From Loripinus fragilis (lineage: Eukaryota > Mollusca > Bivalvia > Lucinida > Lucinidae): a stretch of DNA of 64,000 nt. Both the position numbers and the translations under genes were made by a program. The notes beneath the pieces were generated by a model that worked only from the letters and a program-made list of their open reading frames with translations, was not told the origin of the DNA and did no database searches. The stretch covers positions 38,432,453 to 38,496,452 of the forward strand of contig OZ026521.1 of assembly GCA_964019695.1 (NCBI GenBank), read 5' to 3'. Below are positions 1 to 51,209 of this stretch, one piece after another. Position 1 is the stretch's first letter. The number at the start of each line of letters is the position of its first letter.

Positions 1-189
1 TCATGTAAGGGAGACAAATCTTGCAAATGTGGCTGTCTTTTTTGTAGAGAGTTTTCCCTTGATTCTGAGAAGATTGATTTTTCTATACAGATACCGGTAG
101 CTACAATAAGGATGGGAGTGTCCATTATATGTTTTAAGGGGTCACAGGTAGAACTTTCCTTATTAATGTGTACTTCAGTCTCTGAATAT

Positions 190-290
190 TACATTTATCA
201 TAGCAAACAGTGCAGACCCTGATATAACGCAGCAAACTACCAAACTACCCTTTCAGGGGTTTCCAGTGCACAAAGGGTTTATTAACCATT
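190..290. repeat. Degenerate TTAA-2 palindromic element
   Basis: It contains caaacagtgcagaccctgat and ends with gtgcacaaagggtttattaa, matching the end of better copies of this TTAA-flanked family (for example 36992-37238). The rest is eroded. Confidence 0.55.
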
Positions 291-597
291 TTCAGATGAG
301 TTCAATCAAGTAATACCCCTGGGGCCAAAAACATAAAAAAATCATTTTGTCTGAAACCACTAGAGCCTTGATAATATGTTTGTAGCATCATCTTGTGAAC
401 ATCTACCAAGTTTATTCAAATTATGCCTCTTGTGGCAAAAAATGGCCCGCCATGGATGCCACATGTTTGTTGAGGTTCTACATCCTTTTAATTTTGTAAA
501 CACAACCCATGTTAAGTCTTTATGAAACTGCTGATCTATCAAAATTCATAGCTGAACTTTTAGAGGAACTATTTATAAAGAGTCATTCTCAGGTGAG
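291..597. other. No gene or clear element seen
   Basis: AT-rich intron sequence upstream of the first visible ubinuclein exon. The only ORFs are short and without family signatures. Confidence 0.5.
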
Positions 598-772
598 CGA
601 CCCTTGTTTTAATTAGGATTTTCAAAAAAATCTTTCAGGAATATCATCCTGTCTTGTCAAAAAGTTTGGATCCAGATCATGCCTGACATTTTATCAGATC
701 TTATCTGGGTTCAGACACTTTGCAAAGATTATCAGCAAATGACACTGGTAGACAAAGAGTTAGCCCTTTGTA
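598..772. repeat. TTAA-1 palindromic element, degenerate
   Basis: It has the family's core (aaagtttggatccagatca and a decayed inverse) and 3' end (agcaaatgacactgg...caaagagtta). Better copies are at 10 kb and 61 kb. Confidence 0.7.
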
Positions 773-839
773 TAATGGTGACTCCTAAATACAGCATTTC
801 ATCTGGGTCTACACTGTTTGCTAAGACAAAAGTGATCCT

Positions 840-1035
840 TGGGAGTGCAGTGGCTCAGTGGTAGAGTGCTTGACTCCAGACTGAGGGGCTGTGGGTTCTA
901 GCCTCACCTGCCTCACTGTCCTTGAGCAAGACACATTAATCCTAGCTTAGAACTGGTTCAACTCAGGAAGACCAGGCAGTCCCTACATAACTGAAAGATT
1001 GTTGATGGTATGTAAAGAATCAAATCAAACAAAAA
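840..1035 (+). mobile_element. SINE-A (tRNA-derived), with 14-bp target duplication
   Basis: The head has pol III-type boxes: A box tggctcagtgg and a B box degraded to ggttctagcct. The tail is gttgatggtatgtaaagaat followed by caaatcaaac. It is flanked by the direct repeat acaaaagtgatcct (826-839 and 1036-1049), so this is a bona fide insertion, into an older palindromic element. Confidence 0.92.
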
Positions 1036-1049
1036 ACAAAAGTGATCCT

Positions 1050-1158
1050 CAGAGACCGAAATACAATTTTATTGGGAAAATATTATCTGTACATTATGGG
1101 CCATCCTAAGTTTATTGTATCAAAACAGGGAATAATCCATTAGTACATAAAGGGTTAA
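1050..1158. repeat. TTAA-2 element right end split by SINE-A
   Basis: The sequence from gggccatcctaagtttattg to acataaagggttaa matches the right half of the TTAA-2 element at 36992-37238. The left half (gggtctacactgtttgc) is before the SINE. Confidence 0.65.
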
Positions 1159-1692
1159 TATATAAGTAATAATCAGGCTTCCTAATAAGAGTACAGTGTT
1201 CTGCCGAGGCTGCGATCCCGCGAGAATATAGCTGAAATTTCTGCAAAGTCGCGGCCGAAACACCCTAGTTGCGAATCTTGTCGTGGCCGAATTTTTATAA
1301 ATAGTCAATCTAAATTAAGTGTTTTATTGTTCTGAAATTTGCATATTTTAAATCCATTGTTAAATCACAGAGTGAACTTGTAGTTTAATGTAGCCAAAAC
1401 AGCATTTACAAGTAAACCCAATTATTATCCTTATTAAATATCACATTTCATTTTTTGTTTTTGTTTTTTCAAAAGTATTGAGCATTTGCGTTGAGTTTTG
1501 AGTTTTATTCATTGACCAAAACCCCTAACCGGGGTACAAGTCAAAACATACTAACAAAGAAACATTTGAGGAAAGTTTAAAATATGATTACGAAAATCAG
1601 CATAATCTCCTCAGTGGGTATTCATGTCAACTTGAAGCAAACACAGTGAGACCTCCAAGCAATTAAACACCACTTTTAGATGAGAATAGCCA
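1159..1692. other. No gene seen
   Basis: AT-rich intron. A GC-richer patch at about 1200-1290 has no recognised feature. Confidence 0.5.
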
Positions 1693-1880
1693 GGCCTCCA
1701 GATAAGAGTGCGTAATGGAATATTATTTTCTTTATTTCTCATTCAAAACATATGGTGTGGGTACTCAAAAGAACCGTCTCAATGAGACGGTCCCCCTGAG
1801 CACCCAAAACACATATTCAGATTACTGGGTAAGAAAATTAAAAGTTTACGCAAATAGAATTTCCTTTGCGAACTACTTTT
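1693..1880. repeat. GAACCG-hairpin element
   Basis: It begins aggcctccagataagagtg and has the family core aaaagaaccgtctcaatgag followed by a decayed inverse arm. The 3' half is diverged. Confidence 0.85.
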
Positions 1881-2239
1881 AGCATGTATAAAAAAAGCGC
1901 ATTATCTCCCTTACTATTGCTATCTATTAGCGTTATGCAGCATTTAGCTCCCTTATAAACAAGTACTAGCTTAGCGGAAAAGTTTCAGCAACGATGTGCC
2001 GTGGACAGGCGGGTGGGGTATCGTGATTGTAGCGATCTTGACCACTTATTACGCTTTGGGCAAACTGTGGCGCCCAGGTACCGCATTCTAAAGGCGTTCC
2101 AGTGTATTTTCAGGAAAAAAGCTAATGTCTCACTGGTTTTAAAAATGTCCCCTAATTTTCAGGGCTGTCGAGACATTTGTCCCCATGTCTTAGCAACCTT
2201 GGCAGAACACTGAGAGTAAATATATAAATTGAAAAATAA

Positions 2240-2390
2240 TGTTCTTATTTCTCAACCAAAACATACGTTGTGTTACTAAAAGAACCGTCTCAGCAAGACT
2301 ATTCTTTTGAGCATCCAAAACATGTGTTCAAACTAATGGCTAAGAAAATATTCATAATTTTACGCTCAAAATTTTTCGTAATTTTACTGT
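2240..2390. repeat. GAACCG-hairpin element, diverged
   Basis: It carries ctcaaccaaaacatacg, agaaccgtctcagcaagac and attcttttgagcatccaaaa in family order, ending about 50 nt before the HRD exon. Confidence 0.82.
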
Positions 2391-2441
2391 ATGAATAAAG
2401 TTACATTCTCATGGCCCGCCCTGTTTGTTTTATATTTGCAG

Positions 2442-42306
<39,865 letters not shown>

Positions 42307-42758
42307 GATGTAACAACACATTGATTTTTCTATGGAGATTTCAATGTTAAACATGGCAAATTTGATGGAAACCTGCTTTTTAAGATTACTTTTCTAAACG
42401 ATCAAAACACACTTGAGATAAGTCCTTCACATTTTGGCTGTCACAAGTCTAGACTACCATTTCGTGCACTGGGATCTTGTAGGTAGCGGATTTCTGAAGG
42501 CCTAAACTGTGTGACATTTCTGTTCAAATTTGCAACCTGAAAAATTGGTCCCCTGTCACATTTAAATGGCTTTCACGTGTTTCCTCGTGACAACAACCTT
42601 ATAACTTTAACTGTTATGCATTACCCAGTATTTGAACATTAAGACACACTTTCATTTGCATTCTTGGTTTGCATAATTTTGTACATAGATGGAAAATAAT
42701 TCAGGTGTAGTGTTTTCACTTTTGTTCAGTATACAATAATGCAGCCTGGGTTTGAGGT

Positions 42759-42935
42759 TATCTGCTGACTTTTTTCAAAATTATTTTTTTCAAAAAGTTC
42801 TTTCAGGAACACTATCAGAGTGTCAAAAATGTCTGGATCCAGATCAGGGTCGAATTATGTCGGTCCTGATCTGGATCCCAAGCATTTGCAAAGGCTATCA
42901 GCAGACGACAAGTCACCGCTAGCATGGAAGAGTTA
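42759..42935. repeat. TTAA-1 palindromic element
   Basis: tatctgctgacttttttc left, tgtctggatccagatcaggg core and inverse, tcagcagacgacaagtcacc and atggaagagttaa right. Confidence 0.82.
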
Positions 42936-42953
42936 AAACAGAGTGTGTGCTGA

Positions 42954-43192
42954 TCCCTTTGTATTCTGGAAACCCCTGAATGAGTTCTATTGCAAACAGT
43001 GAAGACCAAGATGAAATGCCACATAATGCGACATTTTATCAGGGTCTACACTGTTTGTTATAGTAAAAAAAGATTTTTCAGACAAAAGAATACAATATTT
43101 TTGAAAATTATAACCGGACACCCCTTGATATGTACAGTGGACTATCCCAAGCTTATTGTATCAACACAGAAGGATAAATCCATTTGTATACA
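42954..43192. repeat. TTAA-2 element, TTAA eroded
   Basis: ccctttgtattctgg left; gaagaccaagatgaaatgcc hairpin with inverse; gataaatccatttgtataca right. Confidence 0.78.
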
Positions 43193-43195
43193 ATG

Positions 43196-43486
43196 CATTG
43201 GCGTAGCTCCCATTACGCTATTACAAACATAATAAAAATAGTAACATTCAAGGGAGGTCACCATAAGGAACTGCTCTTAAAAAAAAGAATTCTCTCCCTC
43301 TGGGAGCAAATTCTTTCCTTTAAGAGAAGTTCCCATTTTGAAAAGGGACATAATTGAAGAGAATCCTTTAAGAGTAGTTCCCATTTTGAAGGGAAGTAAT
43401 TGAAGAGAATCACTGCTTGATCAGGTAGTCTCCGTTTGATGTTGGTAACTTTTTCAGCATTCTTGCTACTCTCTTGCAATGGGTTA
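43196..43486. repeat. GGCGTAGCTCC-end repeat, copy 1
   Basis: Begins cattggcgtagctcccatta, contains agaattctctccctctggg and aagagaagttcccattttga, and ends ttgctactctcttgcaatgg. Copy 2 is at 59993-60279. Confidence 0.78.
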
Positions 43487-43761
43487 AAGGAGCATGTGCA
43501 CTAATTACGTTAAATACGGTATGTATAACAATATTTTGTCTTTTTCTTTTTCCAGACAAGATGCAGTAGTCCGAAGAGGTCCCAGTGTATGTAGATTGTA
43601 CGTCATAAGTCACATGATTCTGGATGAACAATGTTCAATGCTCACAGTCCAAAGGATCGGCAGCAGACGGCCATATAAATATTGACAGATTTACATGTTT
43701 ATTCCAATTTTTATCCAATAATTTTTGTGTTATGTTATATAAGCTACATCTTGTTTACTCT

Positions 43762-43968
43762 TACGCCTGCTAGTGTCATCTGCTGGTAAACTTTGCAAAC
43801 AGTTTGGACCCAAATCAGGCCACGACTTTATCTGTCAGACTGGATCGAAACTGTTTGATACCCTGATGTTATTCTTGAAAGATTTTTTGGAAATCTTGTT
43901 TATTTTGAAAAAAAAAATCAGCAGATAACAAAATATATCATGCAAATTTCCTAGCATTCAAAGAGTTA
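43762..43968. repeat. TTAA-1 element
   Basis: cttacgcctgctagtgtcatc and gcaaacagtttggacccaaa; right parts tcagcagataacaaaata and cattcaaagagttaa. Confidence 0.8.
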
Positions 43969-43974
43969 AAAGCA

Positions 43975-44150
43975 GGTGCGTAACAGAAAATATTTTTCTT
44001 ATTTCTCAACCAAAACATATGTTGTGGGTACTCAAAAGAACTGTCTTAATGAGACGGTTCTTTTGAGCATCCAAAACATATGTTAAAAATCATGGGTAAG
44101 AAAATATTTGAAATTTTACGCTGAAAATTTTTGTTTGTCTAAACCTGTGG
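43975..44150. repeat. GAACCG-hairpin element
   Basis: ggtgcgtaacagaaaatatt, ctcaaaagaactgtcttaat with inverse, and tgtttgtctaaacctgtgg. Confidence 0.86.
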
Positions 44151-44881
44151 TTAAAAGTGAACTTAATCAATGCAATGTTCAAAGGACAGTATCAGTTCTA
44201 ACCTACCATGTTTTACCTAATGCTCTGTGAGCACACCCGTCTCAAAATTCAGTATCCTACTTTTGAAAACAGGCTAGATCCAGATCAGCTTGCATCTTAC
44301 AGTCAAAACCTGATAATTTAAAGCTGATTTTTTTGACAAAACTTTTTGGCAACGCGTGAATATCAACCATATGGCACACATTCTGTCAAATTCTTGTATC
44401 GCTAGGCCAAATAGAACCTCTTTGCGATGAAAAGTCGTAATTCAATTTGCTGACGAGAATGTTGCATATCTCGTCAAAATATCGTATCTTGAATATACTT
44501 TTTTAGATAGGAACATTTGGGTAATCGTTTGCACGTCATAAGTCAACATAATTCTGGATGTAACAGTTCTACCAAGAGACAATGTTTTGCTTGCAAAAAA
44601 TGCTAAAAATGGCAAATTGTGGTAACTCTTAAAATGGTATGGATTTGTTATTGCAAGATCAAAATAGCAACATCAGTGCATTTGGATGTTACTAAATATA
44701 ATCCTGTCACACTGTCGTCAATATTGGTCACTTCTAGCAAAAGTTATCAGTTTTTTTATCTCCTGAAAATAAAAAAAAACAACAAATATATAGGTTTAAC
44801 TCCCGAGCGACGGTGTGTGATTATTGGGTGAAATATGGTACCCTATTCCACTTGAGTGCTACACATGTTTAAATACATTAT

Positions 44882-45297
44882 CAGGGTTCCCACAGGCTTA
44901 AAGAGTACTTGAATTTAGAGGGCTTTCTTGAAAAGTCCTTGAAAAAGCAAATTTGCCTTGAAAAGTAATTGAATTCTATTCATTAGCCTTGAAAAGTCCT
45001 TGAATTCTACTATTTACGGTAGGACTTAGTACTGTAGATGGAGACCTAAATCAGTATAAAATTGTTGTGCCTTTATTTGGTGCAGCATATGCTGCACCAA
45101 ATATAGGCACAACAATTTTGTACTAATGTTCCAGCACTAATGTCCTCATTATCTTAGTCTAGCATTTCTGAAGTAGAATTTTAACACTTAGATCAGTATT
45201 TTTCATTCACTTTAAGTCCTTGAAAACTGTTGGAGAGGCTTTTAGAAGTCCTTGAAAAGTCCTTGAATTTTACTCATACTTGCCTGTATGAACCCTG
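44882..45297. mobile_element. hAT-like MITE, 5-bp target duplication
   Basis: Termini cagggttcccacagg and the inverse of cctgtatgaaccctg; flanking attat at 44877-44881 and 45298-45302. Subterminal ccttgaaaagtccttgaa recurs at both sides. Centre is a long hairpin, gtgcctttatttggtgcagc with inverse. Confidence 0.87.
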
Positions 45298-45571
45298 ATT
45301 ATGTCTACTGTTGATTAATTAGTAACTTGAACTACAATCAGAAATAATGATCTAATTTTTTCACTATTGACAATTCGAAATATTATTACGAGGAAGTAAG
45401 AAAAGAGAAGAAATTTTTAAATGAGCTAACACATGAGATTTTGGTATTTAACACATTACAGGCGGTATCAAGATAACAATATTTTGATAGGTCTTATAAA
45501 TATAGGATCTTACATGAGTGATCATTTCATTTGAAATTTATTAAACGAGCCTTTGGCGAGTTAAACAAGTT

Positions 45572-45777
45572 ATTTATTTTGTTTGTTTGATTTGATTCTT
45601 TACGTCCCATCAACAATCTTTCAGTTATAAAGGGACGGGTCTTCCTGGGTTGAACCAGTACTAAGCTAGGATTAATGTTCTTGCTCAAGGACACAACGCA
45701 GTGACGCCGGTGAGGCTCGAACCCGCGGCCCTTCGGTCTCGAGTCAAGCACTCTACCACTGAGCCACTGCGCTCCCT
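45572..45777 (-). mobile_element. SINE-A, full length, 8-bp target duplication
   Basis: Minus strand gggagcgcagtggctcagtg, B box gggttcgagcctcacc, tail gttgatgggacgtaaagaat. Flanks aacaagtt at 45564-45571 and 45778-45785. Confidence 0.92.
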
Positions 45778-45785
45778 AACAAGTT

Positions 45786-46144
45786 GAATATGAAATGATT
45801 ATGAGTTTAAGATTCTGTGTATTATATGACCTTTTAAATGTGATTTTATCGCCTTCAAAGTTTGTTTATTTGATAATTTGCATTGTTGTCACAGATGTCA
45901 TCATGATGTTACTTGTTCTCTACGAAAGTGTTATGTAGTGTGTGTTCATAACATTATTTAAGACTGGACATTATCAACTGAATAACAATAACGTCACATG
46001 ATAATATAAAATATGCTAATACTTCAAATTTATAGGCTGTCAAATTTTTATTCAATTTTTATTTGTTTCATAGGATTGTTTCTCAGACTGATTTATTTTC
46101 AATGTTAAAAATAGTTTGTCAATACCTGATAATTAATAACTACT
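45786..46144. other. No gene seen
   Basis: AT-rich intergenic DNA without repeat ends that I could identify. Confidence 0.45.
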
Positions 46145-46148
46145 TTAA

Positions 46149-46386
46149 CCCTTAAAGCGCTGAGAAAAAATGATCTGAAAATGTCGTCTGCTGAAGTCGT
46201 CTGCTACAAATAATTGCCTTACATTATCGACAAATTAAGTATAGAAGCAAACAGCGTGGACCCAGAAAAGACTGCTCCTATAGGAGCAGTCTGATCTGGG
46301 TCCACACTGTTTGCCATAGAGGCTAATTAAACATTTCAGCAGACAAGAAAAGCAGACAACTTTTTTTGTGATTGGCGCATTAAGGG
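46149..46386. mobile_element. TTAA-2 MITE, complete (CCCTTAAAGCGC ends)
   Basis: TTAA at 46145-46148 and 46387-46390; ends cccttaaagcgctg and ttggcgcattaaggg. Hairpin 46246-46315 with perfect inner arms (gactgctcctat/aggagcagtc). Confidence 0.9.
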
Positions 46387-46555
46387 TTAATAAGTCAAAG
46401 TAAATTTGGGAAATAAGTGAAATGTACAAAATACAGCATTTATGGTGGTCACATGATCTGACACCAGCTGTACAATGATCAATGATTTGAGATCTCCTCA
46501 AAGTTACTCCTCCTTTGGGGCTGAGGTAGATTTACTGAAACAGACATAGTACATA

Positions 46556-46793
46556 TGGGCCTCGACGTGAGAAAACCTGTCTTCGGGGGTTTGTGAACAA
46601 CACAGGCGCGGATCAGCCTGCGCATCCACGCAGTCTGATCAGCGCCTTTGTTATCCGTTTTTTGTAAAGTATCATATCTCGACTTGCTACAGGTGAAATT
46701 TCAACTTTCTAGCTAGTCCCTGTAGCCGAGGAGACTGATTTGAAACTCGCTTTGTCGGAAACCCCAAGACAGGTTTTGTCGCGACGAGGCCCA
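46556..46793. mobile_element. GGGCCTCGAC-end MITE
   Basis: tgggcctcgacgtgagaaaa and cctgtcttcggggg pair with the inverse at 46765-46793; flanked by TA on both sides. The centre (gatcagcctgcgcatccacg and inverse) is a hairpin. Related copies at 55950 and 59528. Confidence 0.84.
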
Positions 46794-46799
46794 TATGAT

Positions 46800-46990
46800 T
46801 TTGCCCAAGTTTACCATGTCTAGGCAAATCTTTAAACAATATTCTCCTTAACCACTGGTCCAAATTCAAAAAAAGTACACATAGATGTTCTCCATAATGT
46901 TCTTTACCAAAGTTGCACAAAAAGTCTGTATCGATTAAAAAATTGCTGCCATAGCTAAAAAAAAGATTTGATTTCCTCATGAACCAGATC
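46800..46990. repeat. Single unit related to the 50-kb tandem array
   Basis: aaccactggtccaaattcaa, tgttctccataatgttcttt and accaaagttgcacaaa match the repeat unit at 50045-50620. Confidence 0.7.
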
Positions 46991-47099
46991 CATGACCTCA
47001 GCCCCCTTGTTTGTTTTTGCTGTAGATAACAAAACTTGTGTACAGTTTATCTCATATTGCTTCTGCAAGAAAAAGGATAGTGGTAGATTTTCTACATAT

Positions 47100-47460
47100 C
47101 TCGGCGTTTCTCTCCGAAAAAGGCCATCTTAGCTTGAATATGATCAGGTAAATGAAACTTAAGTTTTATCCCCGCAAAAAGGTTTTCACCAGGAAAAAAT
47201 GGCCTCTGATTGTGGAGAAGATTTATTTTTTCTTTACCAGAGTAAGTAAGGTTGCAAAGATCAGGAATCGATACAATCAAGTACCACACCTGACCCAGGA
47301 TACCAATGGGAAAGTGACAAACTCACAGAAGACACCACAAACGAGAGCCATGAGGTCAGCCCTTTCCCAGCAGGTGACCACGAAGCACACACAAACAGAC
47401 GCGCACAAAACACAGCAAACACAAGACAGAACAAAAACATAAAAGATCCACAAAAGAAGT
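47100..47460 (+). pseudogene. Remnant of a repeat-borne ORF
   Basis: An open frame (47152-47442) reads VSKVAKIRNRYNQVPHLTQD and then a polar, Thr/Gln-rich tail. I recall similar predicted proteins recurring in bivalve genome annotations, but I know no domain or function. It lies among repeats, so I treat it as transposon-associated debris. Confidence 0.35.
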
Positions 47461-47899
47461 ACCGCCTTGGAACGGTCAGTAAAATATTTTACTGGAGGGC
47501 TTAAACCGGTTTAACATCGCCAACCTCACCCTTAATTCAGATGTGGATCAAGACACATAGATATTTGGTTTGCATGAAAGACCCCTAACTTATCAATGCA
47601 TCATCTCCTAAAACATATAAATCAAGATATAACAAGGAGATAAAGCAAGGATAAGGACTATACAGTAAATTAAACTGAATACCGGAGCAAAAGAAATCCA
47701 GCACTCTATTACAATACAATAAAAGTACTTTCACCTATAATCACTGGTCTCCTTAGGAGGTTGTAACCTTTAACCTCTGGGTTGAATTTTTTTCTAGACC
47801 TCCCTCAGGGTCCAGCAGATGTGAACCCTTTTAAACTGATAGCCCAACAAAGCTGTGTCATCTGCATATAAAAGGCAATGTAAGTTAGATATTAATGTA

Positions 47900-48117
47900 C
47901 GGTAAATGTTCTAAATTTTTGAACACTTCTATTTTCAATTAAAATGTTGATTTTCAGGGCTGAAATTAACAAATAGCTTGTCCGAATAGCAAAAAAGGAA
48001 GACCCAGATCAAACTGCTTCTTTAGAAGCAGTCTGATCTGTGTCTGTGCTATTCGTCTAGGCCATTTTGGCAGGGATCTAGTATTCTAAATTTTAGAACA
48101 TCAACTGTATGTTTCTT
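47900..48117. repeat. CGGTAAATGTTCT-end hairpin element
   Basis: Ends cggtaaatgttctaaat and ttttagaacatcaactg with TA on both sides; hairpin agatcaaactgcttctttag with inverse. Confidence 0.82.
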
Positions 48118-48166
48118 TGGATGAAATAAGAAAAGTAGCAACATAGACTGTTCTAATTTCTCTTAA

Positions 48167-48368
48167 CCCTTTCAATACCAATGGACTTTTCCATAAAGCT
48201 GCATACAATAAGGATGTGATGGCATAATATATTGAGGAGTCACATGTCATAATTTCCCCAAATTACTGATTTTCTTTCTTTGAAGATCCATTTTGTCTTA
48301 GCAAACAGCGCAGACCCTGATGGAATGCCGCACAATGTGCCCGTTTAAGGGTTTCTGGCCACAAAGGG
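48167..48368. repeat. TTAA-2 element, core shortened
   Basis: TTAA at 48163-48166 and 48369-48372; ends ccctttcaataccaatgg and ctggccacaaaggg; core gcaaacagcgcagaccctga with the right arm lost. Confidence 0.82.
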
Positions 48369-48698
48369 TTAAAAAACTTCAATGAGAAATTGGAAGAGAA
48401 CATAACAGAGACTTTTCATGTAGAAAGTTGCAATATTTTAGTTGGTAAAAATATGTCTCGAGCTCTACATTAGGATCTAGGGTATTCCCTTTTTCTTTTT
48501 AGTTTGTTTTTCTCTACGTTGCAATTTTCCAAGTTTGTTTTCGTTACTCATTAATTTTGTATTTGCCTAACTCACCCTTTTCAAACAAAGGACCCGTTCT
48601 AAGCATCGGAAAAGATTAATTTATTGCACATGGGTGAAAGTTTTCATGATTATTACCGAAATTGAGGATTTTGAGGCTGACTTACTTGTTTAACTTTT

Positions 48699-48930
48699 CA
48701 AAGCTACCATGAAGGGAACGCAGTGGCTCAGTGGTAGAGTGCTTGACTCGAGACTGAGGGGTCGCAGGTTCGAGCCTCACCAGCGTCACTGCATTGTGGT
48801 CCTTTAGCAAGACACATTTATCCTAGTTTTGTACTGGTTCAACCCAGGAAGACCAGTCCCTGTTTAACTGAAAGATTGTTGATGGGACGTAAAGAATCAA
48901 ATGAAACAAAATCAAACAAAGCTACCATGG
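48699..48930 (+). mobile_element. SINE-A with perfect 13-bp target duplication
   Basis: SINE body 48714-48916; A box tggctcagtggtagagtgc, B box caggttcgagcctcacc, tail gatgggacgtaaagaatc. Flanking caaagctaccatg at 48699-48711 and 48917-48929. Boxes and tail are close to consensus, suggesting a younger insertion. Confidence 0.94.
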
Positions 48931-49365
48931 CTCCTTAGCAGAAGCAAATGTCAAAACCTAATCAGCCTTACAACCCTTTTAAACTCGAATGACCAAAACT
49001 GCTTTGATGTGTTATAATTGTGTCTATGGTAATTACATGTGTATAGCATTTTGTATTTTGTGGAAATGGAAAAAAGTGTTTGGCTGTAGGATCCCAAAGA
49101 ATACCCAGCTTTGTTCATCAGAGTCCTAAATGATGTTGCATTGTTTTTTTCTGAGTAAATTATTTTGCATGCTGTAATTCTATAATTATACTTATTGAAT
49201 TCAATTAAATATAGAATTAATATTTGATGTGTTTGTCGATACAATCGTTCCACATTTTGACTGTTATATGCTTCGAAGAGAATTAAAACATTTATAGTTT
49301 ATTGGCCTTTTCGATTCTTTTATGAGTATGGATCCTTTCCTAACCATGATTCAGGGCCGAAAATC
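48930..49365. other. No gene seen
   Basis: AT-rich intergenic DNA. The minus ORF at 48951-49253 has no motif and ordinary noncoding composition. Confidence 0.45.
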
Positions 49366-49368
49366 AAT

Positions 49369-49586
49369 CACGGTAAATGTTCTAAAATTTTGAACACTAT
49401 TCTCTTTCTATTGCCGATTAAAATGTTGTTTTTTAGGGCAGGAATTCACAAAATGTTTTGTCACAATAGCAAACAGTGAAGACCCTGATCAGACTGCTTC
49501 TTCAGAAGCAGTCTGATCTGGGTCTGTGCTGTTTGTCTAGGCTTTTTTAACAGGCAACTAGTGTTCGAAATTTTAGAACATTTGTC
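49369..49586. repeat. CGGTAAATGTTCT-end hairpin element, good copy
   Basis: cacggtaaatgttctaaaat to attttagaacatttgtc; hairpin gatcagactgcttcttcaga with inverse and agcaaacagtgaagaccctg framing. Confidence 0.86.
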
Positions 49587-50044
49587 TTAACTCCTTATTG
49601 AAACAAGAAACTTATGCCACCTGAACATTTGCAATTCACAGAATTATACTAAATAGCAGTATAGAACTATATTTTCAAAAACAAGCCAAAGGTCAAGGAC
49701 AAGTGGTATCGGTATTTGAAAAGTTCTAGCCACAAATTGTGCACATAACATATCAAAGCTCGAGGTCCAGAAGTTCGAGTAATGGCCAATGATGAAGTTT
49801 GTTGCATACATGCACACACATAAACCAAAAACAGTATGCCTGGATTTTTTTTTAATTCTAGGGCACAAAAAAATACCATATAATTAACCAGAATAGGCCT
49901 GATCAAACAGTGACTGTAAACCCAGATGGGAATGATCCTTAAATTTGCAAGCTGGGTAATTTTTTATGCTTTTGTTTTTTGTCTGCTGTTTTTAGGCTCG
50001 GATGAGCTATTGCCTTCAGCCGTAAAGTTTTTGTTTAAATATCT

Positions 50045-50620
50045 CCATAACCACTGGTCTAAATTTAAATTAATTTCACATGAATGTTCCCCATAATGCC
50101 CTCTACCAAAATTGCATAAATGGTTCTGGCTCGTTGAATGAGAGCCGACAGAGCTCTCGATCAGATTTTTTTAAACAACATCTGAACCATCGGTCCAAAT
50201 TCAAAGCAATTTCACAGAAATTTTCCCCATGATGCCCTCTACCAAAATTGCACAAATGGTTCCTTAAACGACATCTGAACCACTGGTCCAAATTCAAAAT
50301 AGTTTGACAGAAATATTCCTCGCATCATGATGCCCTCTACCATTATTGCGAAAATTGGTTCTGCTCCGCCAAACAAAAGCGCCGCTGGATCAAATACAAA
50401 ATAATTTCACAGAGTTGTCCCTCATAATGCCCTCTTACAAAATTGCCTGAATGGTTGTACTCTGCCGAACAAGATTGCTGCAAGAGCTGTAGATAAGAAA
50501 TATCTTTAAATAACATCTCCTGAAACACTGGTCCAAATTCAAAATAATTTCACAGAAATGTTCCTCATGCCTTCTTATAAGGCCCTCTACCAAAATTGCC
50601 CAAACTGTTGGCTCCACCGA
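50045..50620. repeat. Degenerate tandem array, about five units
   Basis: The motifs accactggtccaaattcaa, ataatttcacagaaatgtt, ataatgccctctaccaaaat and ttgcacaaatggttc recur in the same order near 50045, 50178, 50268, 50385 and 50515, with 90-130 bp spacing. Confidence 0.83.
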
Positions 50621-50814
50621 ACAAAATAGTCACAGTCATAACAACTACATCACAAACAACTAACATTCGCCTTAGAACAGAAGAGGTTTGGATAGCGCTA
50701 CTGCAAGCACGAGAACCTGGAGGATTGAACCTAATTCAGTAATAATAGAAGATATAGGGATTGAATGCAAAATTCGTCACATAGGACTGAAGAACAGTCA
50801 AAATTTAGCGAGAC

Positions 50815-51030
50815 ATGAAGAACATCCACGGACCCACCGCCACACAATACCGATGCTCTTTATGTAACAAGACACTAAGTAGGAGAGATGTCCTTAACAG
50901 ACACACAATGAACATACATGGAATCCCGGAGACTAAATTCCAGAAGACCGAAATCAAACAGAAACTACAGAAGACCATGACTATCGCACCCCCAGACACT
51001 TGGACACCACCACCCGAATGCAGAATTTAA
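50815..51030 (+). pseudogene. C2H2 zinc-finger ORF fragment, likely transposon-derived
   Basis: The frame contains one finger, YRCSLCNKTLSRRDVLNRHT followed by MNIH: Cys-x2-Cys, 12 residues, His-x4-His. Just upstream another frame has a finger-like CKIRHIGLKNSQNLARHEEH, so the ORF is probably frameshifted. After the finger comes KTMTIAPPDTWTPPPECR. I recall similar C2H2 ORFs being repetitive in bivalve genomes; no promoter or splice sites are seen. Confidence 0.5.
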
Positions 51031-51209
51031 GCTCACCTAGCACCATCAATACCATTCAAGAGAACAACAAATTCAAGGCCCTCACCATCGAAAGAGCAAC
51101 ACAGATCGTCTTTGACCACAAGGGACACATCCCCCACCGAAGACCTAATGGAAGCCCTACGACTATCGCCATTGCCGTCCAGTTCCAGTTCCACCATTTG
51201 TTTGGATGA

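Noticed and set aside
841..925. tRNA gene at the SINE-A heads
   Set aside because: The same reasoning applies: repeated dispersed copies with a common non-tRNA body and tail.
43494..43685. Short ORF after a tttttccag acceptor-like site
   Set aside because: No matching donor or homology, and it lies downstream of the ubinuclein stop among repeats.
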